This document shows, in pieces, positions 30,865 through 39,478 of a stretch of DNA of 64,000 bases. The position numbers and the translations under genes are program-made. Source of the stretch: a virus; IMG/VR virus record IMGVR_UViG_3300032315_000608, positions 1 to 64,000 of that record, one strand, 5' to 3'. Below the pieces are notes generated by a model. It searched no databases, had not been told where the DNA came from, and was given only the letters and a program-made list of their open reading frames with translations. Every line of letters starts with the position of its first letter. Positions within the stretch are counted from its first letter, which is position 1.

Positions 30865-32424
30865 TCAACGATTTTGTCCTGAATCTTCAACCGTTCCCGG
30901 GGAGACCACATTAGTGGGAACGTTAACTCCGGGGATGGTATACCCACGGGCTTTAAGGTTGGCCAAGACCTCTCTAGCCGGTCTGCCATATACAATGGCG
31001 TTAGGATCTCTACGATAAGCTTCAGCTATAATAGCTATAGTGGAATCCGAAATTGGAGCTGGTTGATTTCTAGGGGTTATTGGGATGGAAGCAGTGCCCG
31101 GTGTTCTTGGGGCTGTTCCTCCGGCAGTGGTCGCTACATTCGAAGAATCGTTGGGTATGAATTCAAGTTTCTTTATGTTCGGATTGGCCGGAGCTTCGGA
31201 GAGTGCTTTCCCGAGCATAGCCTGCATTGCATTATAATCGCCATTCATTGCCCTAGTTAACAGCTGATCGTAGTCAGTAATTTCTTTTTGCTTGACCTTT
31301 GTTAGCAATCCAGTTCTTGGATCGATGTCTCTATCGGTAAGATTCATATTGGGCATGGATCTCACAAAAGTTGCCCTCTTCTCTCCAGTGATCGGGTCGG
31401 TAGTCTCTACCCCAAGGCTTGCATTTTTCTGCACCAAGTTTCTTTGGTCGACCGTAAATTTTGTTTTCATCTCGTCGAGATATGCTTGCTGACTATCTTT
31501 AGTGATATCTTTTGCGAGGCCACGAAGCTGATTGAAAGCATCAGGATTATCAATTCTGTCTTGCCAATTCGGATACTGTTTCTTAATAACATCGTATCTG
31601 GCTTGGTATTTTGGGTCGAGAATGTTTCCGGCCGCTCCATCTGAATTCAATTGCGTGATACCATTTAACACCACGTCATCAGATAGCTTCGTTAGTGCAG
31701 CATTTTTTTGAGATAAAATCTGAGAGAATTTATTAACTGTATTATCCGTCATACCAAGATTGGCAAACTGTGTTTCAATGTCATTTAGCGCCAAGCTTGC
31801 ATCTTCAGGGGTCATGCGATCAATGGGAAGATTTGCTGCTCGTACTAGAAGTGCGTCGGCTTGTGGTTTCTTCTGCCTATTGGCCACCAAATCATCGACT
31901 CTGCGTTTTCTTTCTTCTGCAATATCAAGCCTATCGAGCATTGTCATTTTTGTTAGACTTGACAGAGATGTGTTATCGAGTGCTGCCTCAGCCATAGCAA
32001 TTTGGTCGGGGTCCCCCGAGTTTCTCGCGTCGCGGATATAAGAATAAAGCCTTCCAGACTCAGCATCTTCTCTATTCTTTCTGTCAATCTCTTCCATCTT
32101 TTGTCGTTTTTCTTCTTGGACGAGCTCGAGTTTATCTAACTCTAAACGATCTGCTGCGGCTTGACGTTGACGATTGTAAGCAAGACTTTCTAAATCGCGC
32201 TGATTTTTTATTCCTTCGAGTTCAATCCTTTGACTATCGAGGTCAGCTTGTCTGGCTTGATTATCCCTTTGAGCCGCGAGTTGTGCGTAGCCTAATGCAA
32301 GTTGAGCCCCGGCTTGTTGTTCTTGTTGGAACAACTGTTGCTTTTTAAGATAGTCTTCGCGAACATCACCAATGATGCCACGAACCTGACTTACATAATC
32401 TGGGGCGTTAGGTGAGAGGGCCAT
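30865..32424 (-). CDS. Internal virion / ejection protein (coiled coil)
   Basis: A 519-residue protein. Residues 20-130 are an almost continuous charged coiled coil (QAGAQLALGYAQLAAQRDNQ, then EEKRQKMEEIDRKNRED). The middle is helical, and the C-terminus Pro/Thr-rich (GTAPRTPGTASIPITPRNQP). Position between a gp14-like gene and the giant protein suggests the gp15-like component of the ejected core. Sequence alone does not show the function. Confidence 0.65.
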   Translation of the reverse strand: MALSPNAPDYVSQVRGIIGDVREDYLKKQQLFQQEQQAGAQLALGYAQLAAQRDNQARQADLDSQRIELEGIKNQRDLESLAYNRQRQAAADRLELDKLELVQEEKRQKMEEIDRKNREDAESGRLYSYIRDARNSGDPDQIAMAEAALDNTSLSSLTKMTMLDRLDIAEERKRRVDDLVANRQKKPQADALLVRAANLPIDRMTPEDASLALNDIETQFANLGMTDNTVNKFSQILSQKNAALTKLSDDVVLNGITQLNSDGAAGNILDPKYQARYDVIKKQYPNWQDRIDNPDAFNQLRGLAKDITKDSQQAYLDEMKTKFTVDQRNLVQKNASLGVETTDPITGEKRATFVRSMPNMNLTDRDIDPRTGLLTKVKQKEITDYDQLLTRAMNGDYNAMQAMLGKALSEAPANPNIKKLEFIPNDSSNVATTAGGTAPRTPGTASIPITPRNQPAPISDSTIAIIAEAYRRDPNAIVYGRPAREVLANLKARGYTIPGVNVPTNVVSPGTVEDSGQNR

Positions 32425-32427
32425 TGC

Positions 32428-33429
32428 TTATACCATTCTACCAAAGCCGGGGGCAACAGGTCTTGTGGTAACCCTTGCGCCCGGTTGATAACCAACAAAA
32501 GAACCAGTCTTAATATCGAACTGGCCGGGCAAAGCTTGAGTCTGATAAGCATTGAGCAAGTTCTGGTTGGCAATCTGCTGGTTGACTGAGGCTTGGTTGG
32601 CCGCAGTGCTAAAGATCTCATTGGGAGAAATCGGAGTCATAGCCTGCATTGCTTGTTGTGCCAACGCGGAAGACCTAGCCAACAAATCAGCTCCCTGCTG
32701 TTGAACTTGTAACGACCCCAATCCTAAATCACGGGCAAGAATATTACGGCCAATTCCAGAGCGCCCGCCAAGGCCAGTGCTGAAACCAAGGCCCGCGGCT
32801 CCACGACCAATTTGACTGGCCATATCGCGAGAAAGTTGTCCAGTTGCATAAGTAGCTCCAGCTTGAGATAGAGCCCTAGCTCCAGCTTCAGTCTGCGGTG
32901 CAAATTGTTTGTACTGCTCCGCAAAAGGTGCATTAGCCTCCATCGCTCTTTTACCCATTTCTGCATAATCAAGATTTAATCCTTGTAGGGTTGGAGCTGG
33001 GCCTAGATAAAACTCCAGAGGCGAGGGTTGTCCAATAGAAATTGCTCCGCCACCACCAAATCCGCCACCACCCCCACTTCTCGGTATACTTCTAGCGCTA
33101 ATCCCGCTTGGATTATCTCGCTGAGTGGCTGCGGCTCGTGCGGTAGCAATTCCTGGCCCTGTGTATGTGTTATTAAATGCATTTTGTTGACCCATCCACT
33201 CGTTCCAATCCTGTCCGGGAGCCCGTGGGATTTCACCATACGACATACTCCCGGGATCCCTAGATTGCTGTAACGCGCGGTCATATGAATATTGCTCATA
33301 CGATTTGCCAGAACCCATGAAATTACCGCTAGGGAAATTACTGCTAGGACGAGTTGTAACGGGTGCACTGCCTCGACCATAAGCGCCGGAGGCGGCCGCA
33401 TTAAAAATTGAACTATAATCAATCGCCAT
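32428..33429 (-). CDS. Internal virion protein, gp14-like by position
   Basis: 333 residues, Gly/Ala/Ser/Gln-rich. Residues 1-120 are low-complexity and end in a poly-Gly stretch (GGGGGFGGGG). From about 145 to 270 it is helical (AGARALSQAGATYATGQLSR), with amphipathic segments typical of proteins that form an ejection conduit. Directly upstream of the other two ejection candidates with 3-4 base spacing. Role inferred from composition and order. Confidence 0.6.
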   Translation of the reverse strand: MAIDYSSIFNAAASGAYGRGSAPVTTRPSSNFPSGNFMGSGKSYEQYSYDRALQQSRDPGSMSYGEIPRAPGQDWNEWMGQQNAFNNTYTGPGIATARAAATQRDNPSGISARSIPRSGGGGGFGGGGAISIGQPSPLEFYLGPAPTLQGLNLDYAEMGKRAMEANAPFAEQYKQFAPQTEAGARALSQAGATYATGQLSRDMASQIGRGAAGLGFSTGLGGRSGIGRNILARDLGLGSLQVQQQGADLLARSSALAQQAMQAMTPISPNEIFSTAANQASVNQQIANQNLLNAYQTQALPGQFDIKTGSFVGYQPGARVTTRPVAPGFGRMV

Positions 33430-33432
33430 AAA

Positions 33433-34647
33433 TTATGCCATCGCGGGGACTTCACCCATCGCGAATGCCTCCATTTGAATCTGGGGTCTGCCAATGTTAG
33501 CTCCTTCGACTTCCGCGAGTTCTTCACGCAAGAGTTCGACAGCCTTCTCTTCATACTTCATGGCTTCGTCCAGGTTATTGTTTTCTTCTTTTTCAATGGC
33601 GATTGCCATCATCTTTAAAGCTCCAAGGTTGGTCACGATCAAATCGTCGTCATCGGTGACCACGGGAATAAACTTACGCTTTGCAAGTACGGTCACGTTA
33701 GCACCATCTTCTCTTTCATGGCCAGGAATTGCATATCGTCGATACTGGGGCAACGTCTCGTCGGGCGCAAGTATGGCGATGCAGTATTCAGCGCCCGTGG
33801 TAGGATCGACTGCATAAACACGGACCCAACCTTTCGTTGCAGTTTTGTTTATGGCATCGATGCTTCTGAAGGCGTTGACTGTAGTTCGGGGGAGTTCTGT
33901 CATGGTTAACCCAGCTGGATAAATCCAATTTATTGTCCAAGGATATAATCCATTATCGTCTTGTATAACTCCGTCGTTCGTGTTAGCGAGAACCCAGGTT
34001 CCACTTCCTGAAGAAGGACCGCTAATACTCCATCCACCTGTCCCTTGTTTTACATAATTTCCAGGTGTTGAATACGCGTAAACACCATTACCCTCGGCAT
34101 AAGGTTCAGTTAAGCCAGAAACCAATACGCTGGAATTACCAGATCCAGCACTCAAGTTTAAACGCTCGCCGTCGATGTAGACTCCATTTTCCTGAGTCTG
34201 GACTCGGTTGTTATAGGTATCTGAACCGCGAAACAAAATGGTCGAGGTGGCGTCTTCGATTAGGTCGGTGTAAACGCGGATGTACTTCTGCGAATCTAAC
34301 GGACGGAAAGAGGGAACAAAACCGCGGTCCTGTAATTGTCTCCAAGCCCCGGCGGGGGACATTCCTGGGCCGTTGGCCATAAACTCATACCACTGGTTAT
34401 AAACTTGCGCGGCCGCGCCGTCGTAATTGTACCCGAGAATAGATTCAAACTCGCGGGGCAAGGTGATGCAACCACCATAAACGCAAACGGAATATCGTCC
34501 GTAAGTTCCTGCGTACAATCCTTTATTGAGCAAACGTTCCTGAGCTTCGTTGGTGCGGGCAAGCAGCTGGGGATTATCCGCGCACATCCCGTTCTGGGTT
34601 ACGCGAGCCAGTTGGTCTTTAACTGATCCGTAGGTACGACGGATCAT
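33433..34647 (-). CDS. Head-tail adaptor-like protein with inserted domain
   Basis: 404 residues. The N-terminal part (YGSVKDQLARVTQNGMCADN onward) and the C-terminal helical part (EEENNNLDEAMKYEEKAVEL) are shaped like the helical adaptor proteins of short-tailed phages. Between about residues 160 and 240 lies a Gly/Ser/Tyr-rich beta segment (PYAEGNGVYAYSTPGNYVKQ) that looks like an inserted surface domain. It overlaps the next upstream gene by 4 bases. The adaptor role is inferred. Confidence 0.58.
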   Translation of the reverse strand: MIRRTYGSVKDQLARVTQNGMCADNPQLLARTNEAQERLLNKGLYAGTYGRYSVCVYGGCITLPREFESILGYNYDGAAAQVYNQWYEFMANGPGMSPAGAWRQLQDRGFVPSFRPLDSQKYIRVYTDLIEDATSTILFRGSDTYNNRVQTQENGVYIDGERLNLSAGSGNSSVLVSGLTEPYAEGNGVYAYSTPGNYVKQGTGGWSISGPSSGSGTWVLANTNDGVIQDDNGLYPWTINWIYPAGLTMTELPRTTVNAFRSIDAINKTATKGWVRVYAVDPTTGAEYCIAILAPDETLPQYRRYAIPGHEREDGANVTVLAKRKFIPVVTDDDDLIVTNLGALKMMAIAIEKEENNNLDEAMKYEEKAVELLREELAEVEGANIGRPQIQMEAFAMGEVPAMA

Positions 34648-35069
34648 TCGTAATACCCCACGTAAACTTTATACTGTGCGTTGGCGGGAGCCACTGGAGT
34701 TGTAGGGGTCAATTTAGTAATTCCATTAACTACGTAAGCGGTGTTGCCGACACCCCAGGGGGATTCAATAGTGGCGTTCGCATCTGTTAAAATAAGATCT
34801 CCAAAAGCAAACGGAGTGAACTCTTCCCAAGATCCCGCGTTGTAAAGTTTGATCGACTGAGGCGCTCCCGAAATCCCAGCCTGAGTCTGAAACCAGACTT
34901 TATCGTTGTCTTCTGATTGGGGGGTGGCCGCTGATACAACAACGGAGGTTAATGTCGAGTTTGAGGAAACCGACAAATAGGACTGCAACAATTGCAATAA
35001 ACCTTGGACATTGGCGGGGTATCCTGTATTGGCTGGTAAGGTCGCCGCGGTTATCGAATATACAGCCAT
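34644..35069 (-). CDS. Small virion-type protein, paralogue A
   Basis: 141 residues, clearly related to the next gene upstream (35103-35540). Shared features are TLPxNTxYPxxVQxL near the start, VWFQ/LWFQ, a W-x-EF core, GDLIL/GDMVL, SPWG, and a final YK-x-YVGY. The beta-rich layout suggests a surface or fibre-attachment domain. It has a TTGACA promoter candidate at 35106-35079 and no Shine-Dalgarno. Confidence 0.66.
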   Translation of the reverse strand: MAVYSITAATLPANTGYPANVQGLLQLLQSYLSVSSNSTLTSVVVSAATPQSEDNDKVWFQTQAGISGAPQSIKLYNAGSWEEFTPFAFGDLILTDANATIESPWGVGNTAYVVNGITKLTPTTPVAPANAQYKVYVGYYE

Positions 35070-35078
35070 AGCTTATTT

Positions 35079-35106
35079 AGATTAACGACTTATACTTTTG
35101 TGTCAA
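35079..35106 (-). promoter_or_regulatory. Candidate promoter for paralogue A
   Basis: On the - strand TTGACA (35106-35101), 16-base spacer, TAATCT (35084-35079). Predicted start about 3 bases before the ATG at 35069. Confidence 0.38.
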
Positions 35107-35540
35107 CTCTTAGAAGACCAATACCCGACATACCTCTTATACTTTAAGCCTTCGGGGGGAGTTGGCGAAAGAGGGGGCGCGTAGGTGGGCAGGCCGGTAT
35201 CCCCAAACGCATAAGTAAAGCCATTCTCACCCCATGGGGATACAATCTCAGAGGTGGAGGCCACGAGAACCATGTCACCTTGACTCAATTGGGCGAACTC
35301 TTTCCACTCACCATTAACGTATAGTCTAGCTACTTTTGGAAGTCCTTCTGCTGTAATCTGAAACCACAACTGACTCGATGCATCAGCGGGCAAGGCTGTG
35401 TCTGAAATCGCGTACTCGGCAGGATTCCCAGCTATCTCAACTCTAGAATACTCAGCAACCAGATTGATTAAAGCTTGGACCGTCGGTGGGTAGCAAGTAT
35501 TATCGGGTAATGTGGTTACAGTAATAGGATTTTCGTTCAT
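35103..35540 (-). CDS. Small virion-type protein, paralogue B
   Basis: 145 residues, paralogue of 34644-35069, with a proline-rich insertion before the shared C-terminal YVGY. No Shine-Dalgarno; the region between stop and start is very AT-rich and carries TTGACT/GATAAT. The pair probably arose by tandem duplication. Virion role inferred from location. Confidence 0.66.
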   Translation of the reverse strand: MNENPITVTTLPDNTCYPPTVQALINLVAEYSRVEIAGNPAEYAISDTALPADASSQLWFQITAEGLPKVARLYVNGEWKEFAQLSQGDMVLVASTSEIVSPWGENGFTYAFGDTGLPTYAPPLSPTPPEGLKYKRYVGYWSSKS

Positions 35541-35547
35541 AAATTAA

Positions 35548-35573
35548 ATTATCTAATATGTTAAATGAGTCAA
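35548..35573 (-). promoter_or_regulatory. Candidate promoter for paralogue B
   Basis: On the - strand TTGACT (35573-35568), 14-base spacer, GATAAT (35553-35548). TAATTT at 16-base spacing is an alternative. Predicted start about 1 base before the ATG at 35540. Confidence 0.38.
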
Positions 35574-35579
35574 CTTTGT

Positions 35580-36263
35580 TTATACTTCGTGGGCTAATAC
35601 ATACCAAGTTTTAGTTGTTCCGCCAACGCAAACTTGCAATTCCCGTCCCTCGTAAGTTCTGCTTGTATCTACATCAAAAATAACGGCCCCAGTTCTATAC
35701 TCAGTTCCCTCCATAACTAAAGCATCTTTTGTTAACGACATTCCAGTTGTTCCGTCTTCCCCAAACAACAATTCTGCATGGTCTAATGTCCAAGAAAATT
35801 GTGGATCTCCATCGAGGCCCCCAATTTTATCTTTTTCGTAATACCGAACATACGACTCTCGATCATTCGACATAGTTATTACTGGAGCTAAAATTGTACC
35901 TGGTTGAAAGCCGGTACAACCCGTGCATCCGCTTTCCACCTCTTTTCCAAAATATAGTGGCTGTACTAAAACATCATTTTTTGGCGGAACGCAATTTTCA
36001 CAAAAATTACTACTGAAGCCAGAACCGGATGGGGGCGCTGGGGCTGGCGGCACAACTTCATTCGTTGGGTCTTCGGGGTCACTTCCTGCGGGGGGTTCTG
36101 GATTGGGGGGTGTAACTGTTGGGGCATCTACAACTGGACCAAACTGTTGAGCCGCCACTACAGTATTAAACCCGGGTAGCACCAAAACAGAAATTGTTCC
36201 CCCGCCAAAACCAGGGAGCCCGGTCGGTAAAGGATTCCCTACAAACTCAATTCTTTCCGCCAT
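35580..36263 (-). CDS. Hypothetical virion-type protein, 227 aa
   Basis: Pro/Gly/Val-rich N-terminal third (VTPPNPEPPAGSDPEDPTNE), then a cysteine pair region (FCENCVPP and GCTGCTGF) and a beta-rich C-terminal domain. GGGGAG nine bases before the ATG is a good Shine-Dalgarno. Prolines suggest an extended linker holding a cysteine-knotted domain. Position points to tail or surface structure. Confidence 0.62.
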   Translation of the reverse strand: MAERIEFVGNPLPTGLPGFGGGTISVLVLPGFNTVVAAQQFGPVVDAPTVTPPNPEPPAGSDPEDPTNEVVPPAPAPPSGSGFSSNFCENCVPPKNDVLVQPLYFGKEVESGCTGCTGFQPGTILAPVITMSNDRESYVRYYEKDKIGGLDGDPQFSWTLDHAELLFGEDGTTGMSLTKDALVMEGTEYRTGAVIFDVDTSRTYEGRELQVCVGGTTKTWYVLAHEV

Positions 36264-36266
36264 ACA

Positions 36267-38207
36267 TTAACACTCCCCAAGATCGCTGATATCTTTTCTG
36301 GAAGCATGCAGCCTAAACAAAGCCAGCTTTGCGTGTCCAACCCAAGACATTTTTGGTTGGAACAAATAGCCGAAGCGGGCTTTTCTTCCAACACCCGTCA
36401 CGCAGGAATCCGAAGGTTTTACCGTTCGCACGTTATAGTATCCGAGGGCTAGTTCCAACGGAGCACAGCCGGTAAAAGAATCTGTCTCCGTTTCATAGCT
36501 AATTGTGCCTGTTTGGACAGGAAGGAATGTTGGATAATAATCTGGGGCAAATTCAAAGTTCCACGATACATCGCCGTAAATCTCCGAAAAGCTCAAATCA
36601 GCTCGGAAGAGTTCTTTAATTTCAAATGGTGATTCAAAAGACATTCTGCGGAACTCTACAGAAGAAGATATAGGAAGATTTAAAGTGCCTTCGCCGTCCG
36701 GAACGGTATCAAAATAATCATCTGTGGTGATCTCATACAAAGCGTTATTGCCGTCAGATCCGCAAACAATAGCGAAGCATCTTTTGTCCCCATCAAAAAC
36801 CCCCTGAACTAATTTAGATACTTGTAGCCCGGTCCACTCTCCATCGTACACGGGCGGGAAATTTCCTTGGTATACCCCGGGGTTAAAGTCTTGGCTAACC
36901 AATTTTGTAAAGACAATGTTAAACGCAGTTGGGTCTCCAGCAACTTTTTGGATCTTGGGGGCGCAACCATATAGCGCTCGGTAATCAAAGTAGACGGATG
37001 GGGCAAAACGAATCCACCGTGCAGTGTCATAATTAACGACGCGATCAGCCTCAACGCTATCTACTAAAGTAACATTTGCGCTTTTCGTGAATTGAACAGT
37101 TTGAACGAAAGATCTAACTCCATCTAAAGATCGAAAGTAAACATCGTTATTTGTAACTATCATTGCGTCCGGAGACTCTGCTCCACCGCCAATAAAAATT
37201 TTTCTTTGCATTCCTGGCGTCTGTTGCCAGAGGGCTCGATCAAAAATATTCGATCGAATTGCCCCCACTTGTTCTCTTGTGAAGACGATTAAATCCCCCT
37301 GACCGGTGGAAGTATCGGATCCCGGCAAAAAAGCTAACCCGGTAATATCGGAATCAAAAGCAAAGCTACCACCGCCAGATAGGTATTGGATCTCAGAAAA
37401 TCGAACTTCGGCTCCGGCATAACTTCCAGCCAAATCACCAGCAAACAATTGATTACCTCTAGCAACCCATAGCCGTCCGTTTCCAAAAGCCATGACTGTT
37501 CCCACGGGGATGGATACATTCGCTTGTAGTGGTCCGGGGGGAAAGAACTTTACGGTAGCCAAAGCTGTAAGAGTACAATTATTATTCAACGTAACTTCTG
37601 TAGCCGTATCAACAGATACAATTACTGTGTTTGGGGGGACTCCTCTTGCAGCCTGCATCAGCATTCCGGGAAACAATCCGGCGGTTGAAGAGACGTTGAT
37701 TCTTGGGTTGTTAGCCCCCATGGTTACTTGTAGTTCTACGTAAGAACTGATCTCTTCTAAGATTCTTTCCGAGCGATAAGAGCTTGAGCCGGTGTAAACA
37801 ATCGGAGAACTAACCCCGTCTTGCACCACTAGAAAATTATTGGCGGCCGCAAAGGAGGCTTGTCGGGAAATATAATTATTCGTTTCTCCCACGGGAGCTG
37901 CGGGCGTGACATCGAGAACTGGGGCTGATGCATCAACTGGTTGAACGCTGTAAAGTCTTCCATTAATTAATGTGACCAACTCATCCACGGAGGGATTTTT
38001 AAAATAAGAAGCCCCTTGAATTACACCATTAGGTAAAGCTTTTACAAACTTAAAACCAGGTCGAGATCTTGGGTAACCCCCTCGTATACTTACATTTTCT
38101 CCCCAAGAGAATTGATTCGGGGGCAACAGCGCTGGGTCTACGCTAGAATTGGCTCCGCCAATGAAGGATTCAATTCCTTCAACTAGCCGATTTGGATCAT
38201 TGATCAT
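36267..38207 (-). CDS. Tail nozzle-like beta-propeller protein
   Basis: 646 residues. The opening (SFIGGANSSVDPALLPPNQF, then SIRGGYPRSRPGF) is characteristic of large podoviral tail-tube or nozzle proteins (T7 gp12 position), which form a beta-propeller ring at the tail tip. Repeated beta segments and regularly spaced aromatic residues continue to the C-terminus. It follows two fibre genes and precedes small virion genes. The assignment rests on the opening motif and context. Confidence 0.62.
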   Translation of the reverse strand: MINDPNRLVEGIESFIGGANSSVDPALLPPNQFSWGENVSIRGGYPRSRPGFKFVKALPNGVIQGASYFKNPSVDELVTLINGRLYSVQPVDASAPVLDVTPAAPVGETNNYISRQASFAAANNFLVVQDGVSSPIVYTGSSSYRSERILEEISSYVELQVTMGANNPRINVSSTAGLFPGMLMQAARGVPPNTVIVSVDTATEVTLNNNCTLTALATVKFFPPGPLQANVSIPVGTVMAFGNGRLWVARGNQLFAGDLAGSYAGAEVRFSEIQYLSGGGSFAFDSDITGLAFLPGSDTSTGQGDLIVFTREQVGAIRSNIFDRALWQQTPGMQRKIFIGGGAESPDAMIVTNNDVYFRSLDGVRSFVQTVQFTKSANVTLVDSVEADRVVNYDTARWIRFAPSVYFDYRALYGCAPKIQKVAGDPTAFNIVFTKLVSQDFNPGVYQGNFPPVYDGEWTGLQVSKLVQGVFDGDKRCFAIVCGSDGNNALYEITTDDYFDTVPDGEGTLNLPISSSVEFRRMSFESPFEIKELFRADLSFSEIYGDVSWNFEFAPDYYPTFLPVQTGTISYETETDSFTGCAPLELALGYYNVRTVKPSDSCVTGVGRKARFGYLFQPKMSWVGHAKLALFRLHASRKDISDLGEC

Positions 38208-38213
38208 GCCGGT

Positions 38214-39467
38214 TTAACTCCCGGCCATTATGACCCAATTAGTGCCGTTACTTACAAGGGTAGCCCATTCCCCAGCAGTTCCAGATAGAATTGAGGAACC
38301 AGCAGTACCGCTATTTAGAGGTACTATATTATTAGATGCAGAATCAACTGCTTGAGCTTGTATTGTTTTTATAAAAATCTCTCGCCCCGGAGTTAAGGCG
38401 GCCGATGGGAAAGTAACCGTAGTTGCCAAAACAGCATTATTTACAATAATCCAATTCTCGGTAGAAGCGATACTAAAATCTGTAGTTTTTGTTACGGGAG
38501 ATCCTCTACTAATGGCTCCGACAATATCCAAAGCGACTGTTGGAGTAGTTTTAAAAATACCAACTCCATTGAAGGGGGTATCAGTACTTAAAACTGTAAT
38601 GGGTCTTGTGCTATTTGTCCCGTAAACTTGGAAGGAAGGGTTAGCCGCGATTCCTCCTGGGTTAACCAGAAGGGTATTCATTTCGGCGGCGCCATCTACG
38701 TCTAATAGTTTTGAGGGGGAATTTGTACCAATACCAACTGCGTCGGCACTAGCGTCTACAAAGAAAGTGTCAGAAACATTTTTGGTTTTAATCAAGAAAT
38801 CGCCGGATGTTCCAGTTCCAGATTGCTCAGAATTAAAGGTAGCACCTCTAGTGAATTCTGCATCAGATGGGGTTGCAAGAGTCCCTACTTTAAATGATCC
38901 ATCTACATGAAGAGTAGTCTCTGGTGCGTCAATGGAAACACCAACTCTTCCATTTGTTCCGCCATTCGCATCGCAAAATAACAAATGTGTATCGCCATCG
39001 CCCTCAACTCTAAAATCAGAATTGTTCCCACTTTCGTTAATAGTAACGGGTCCGTCTAAACTAGAGACACCACCGGTAGTTACGGTTAAAGAAGCCAAAG
39101 GTGCCGAGTAAACGGCGGAAGCAGATGGAGATACCTTTCGACCGCTAGTTACCGTTCCGCCGACGGAGATTCCATCTGTGCTAATTAGGTTAGCTGTCAC
39201 CGAAGAAAAAGATGGACTTCCACCTAATGCTGATACCGTATAAAATCCAGCTTGAGAAATATAAATTGTTTGGCCGACAGCAATCCATCGGTTCTCAACG
39301 ACCGAAAAAGTAACGGGAGACCCAACGGAAGGCTGAGTAAAATTAGCACTCGTTGTGGTAAAAGCGTTAAGTCCATTAGTACCGTTCGTACCGTTAATAC
39401 CAGCAAGACCCTGAGGTCCCGGGGCTCCGGCTTCTCCAACAACAAGTGTATTACAATCGCAGCTCAT
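38214..39467 (-). CDS. Tail fibre with collagen-like segment
   Basis: 417 residues. Residues 12-33 are collagen-like (GAPGPQGLAGINGTNG), which usually trimerises. A beta-rich shaft follows, with RVGVSIDAPETTLHVDGSF and AVGIGTNSPSKLLDVDGAA, a repeat found in trimeric phage fibres. AAAGGAGAACTAA gives a clear start. Likely a trimeric host-binding or decoration fibre. Confidence 0.75.
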   Translation of the reverse strand: MSCDCNTLVVGEAGAPGPQGLAGINGTNGTNGLNAFTTTSANFTQPSVGSPVTFSVVENRWIAVGQTIYISQAGFYTVSALGGSPSFSSVTANLISTDGISVGGTVTSGRKVSPSASAVYSAPLASLTVTTGGVSSLDGPVTINESGNNSDFRVEGDGDTHLLFCDANGGTNGRVGVSIDAPETTLHVDGSFKVGTLATPSDAEFTRGATFNSEQSGTGTSGDFLIKTKNVSDTFFVDASADAVGIGTNSPSKLLDVDGAAEMNTLLVNPGGIAANPSFQVYGTNSTRPITVLSTDTPFNGVGIFKTTPTVALDIVGAISRGSPVTKTTDFSIASTENWIIVNNAVLATTVTFPSAALTPGREIFIKTIQAQAVDSASNNIVPLNSGTAGSSILSGTAGEWATLVSNGTNWVIMAGS

Positions 39468-39478
39468 TTAGTTCTCCT

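Noticed and set aside
30863-30868. TTGACG 39 bases before the giant gene
   Set aside because: It lies inside the end of the previous gene, and the 17-base-spaced hexamer (TTGAAT) is poor. Not counted with the seven promoter candidates.
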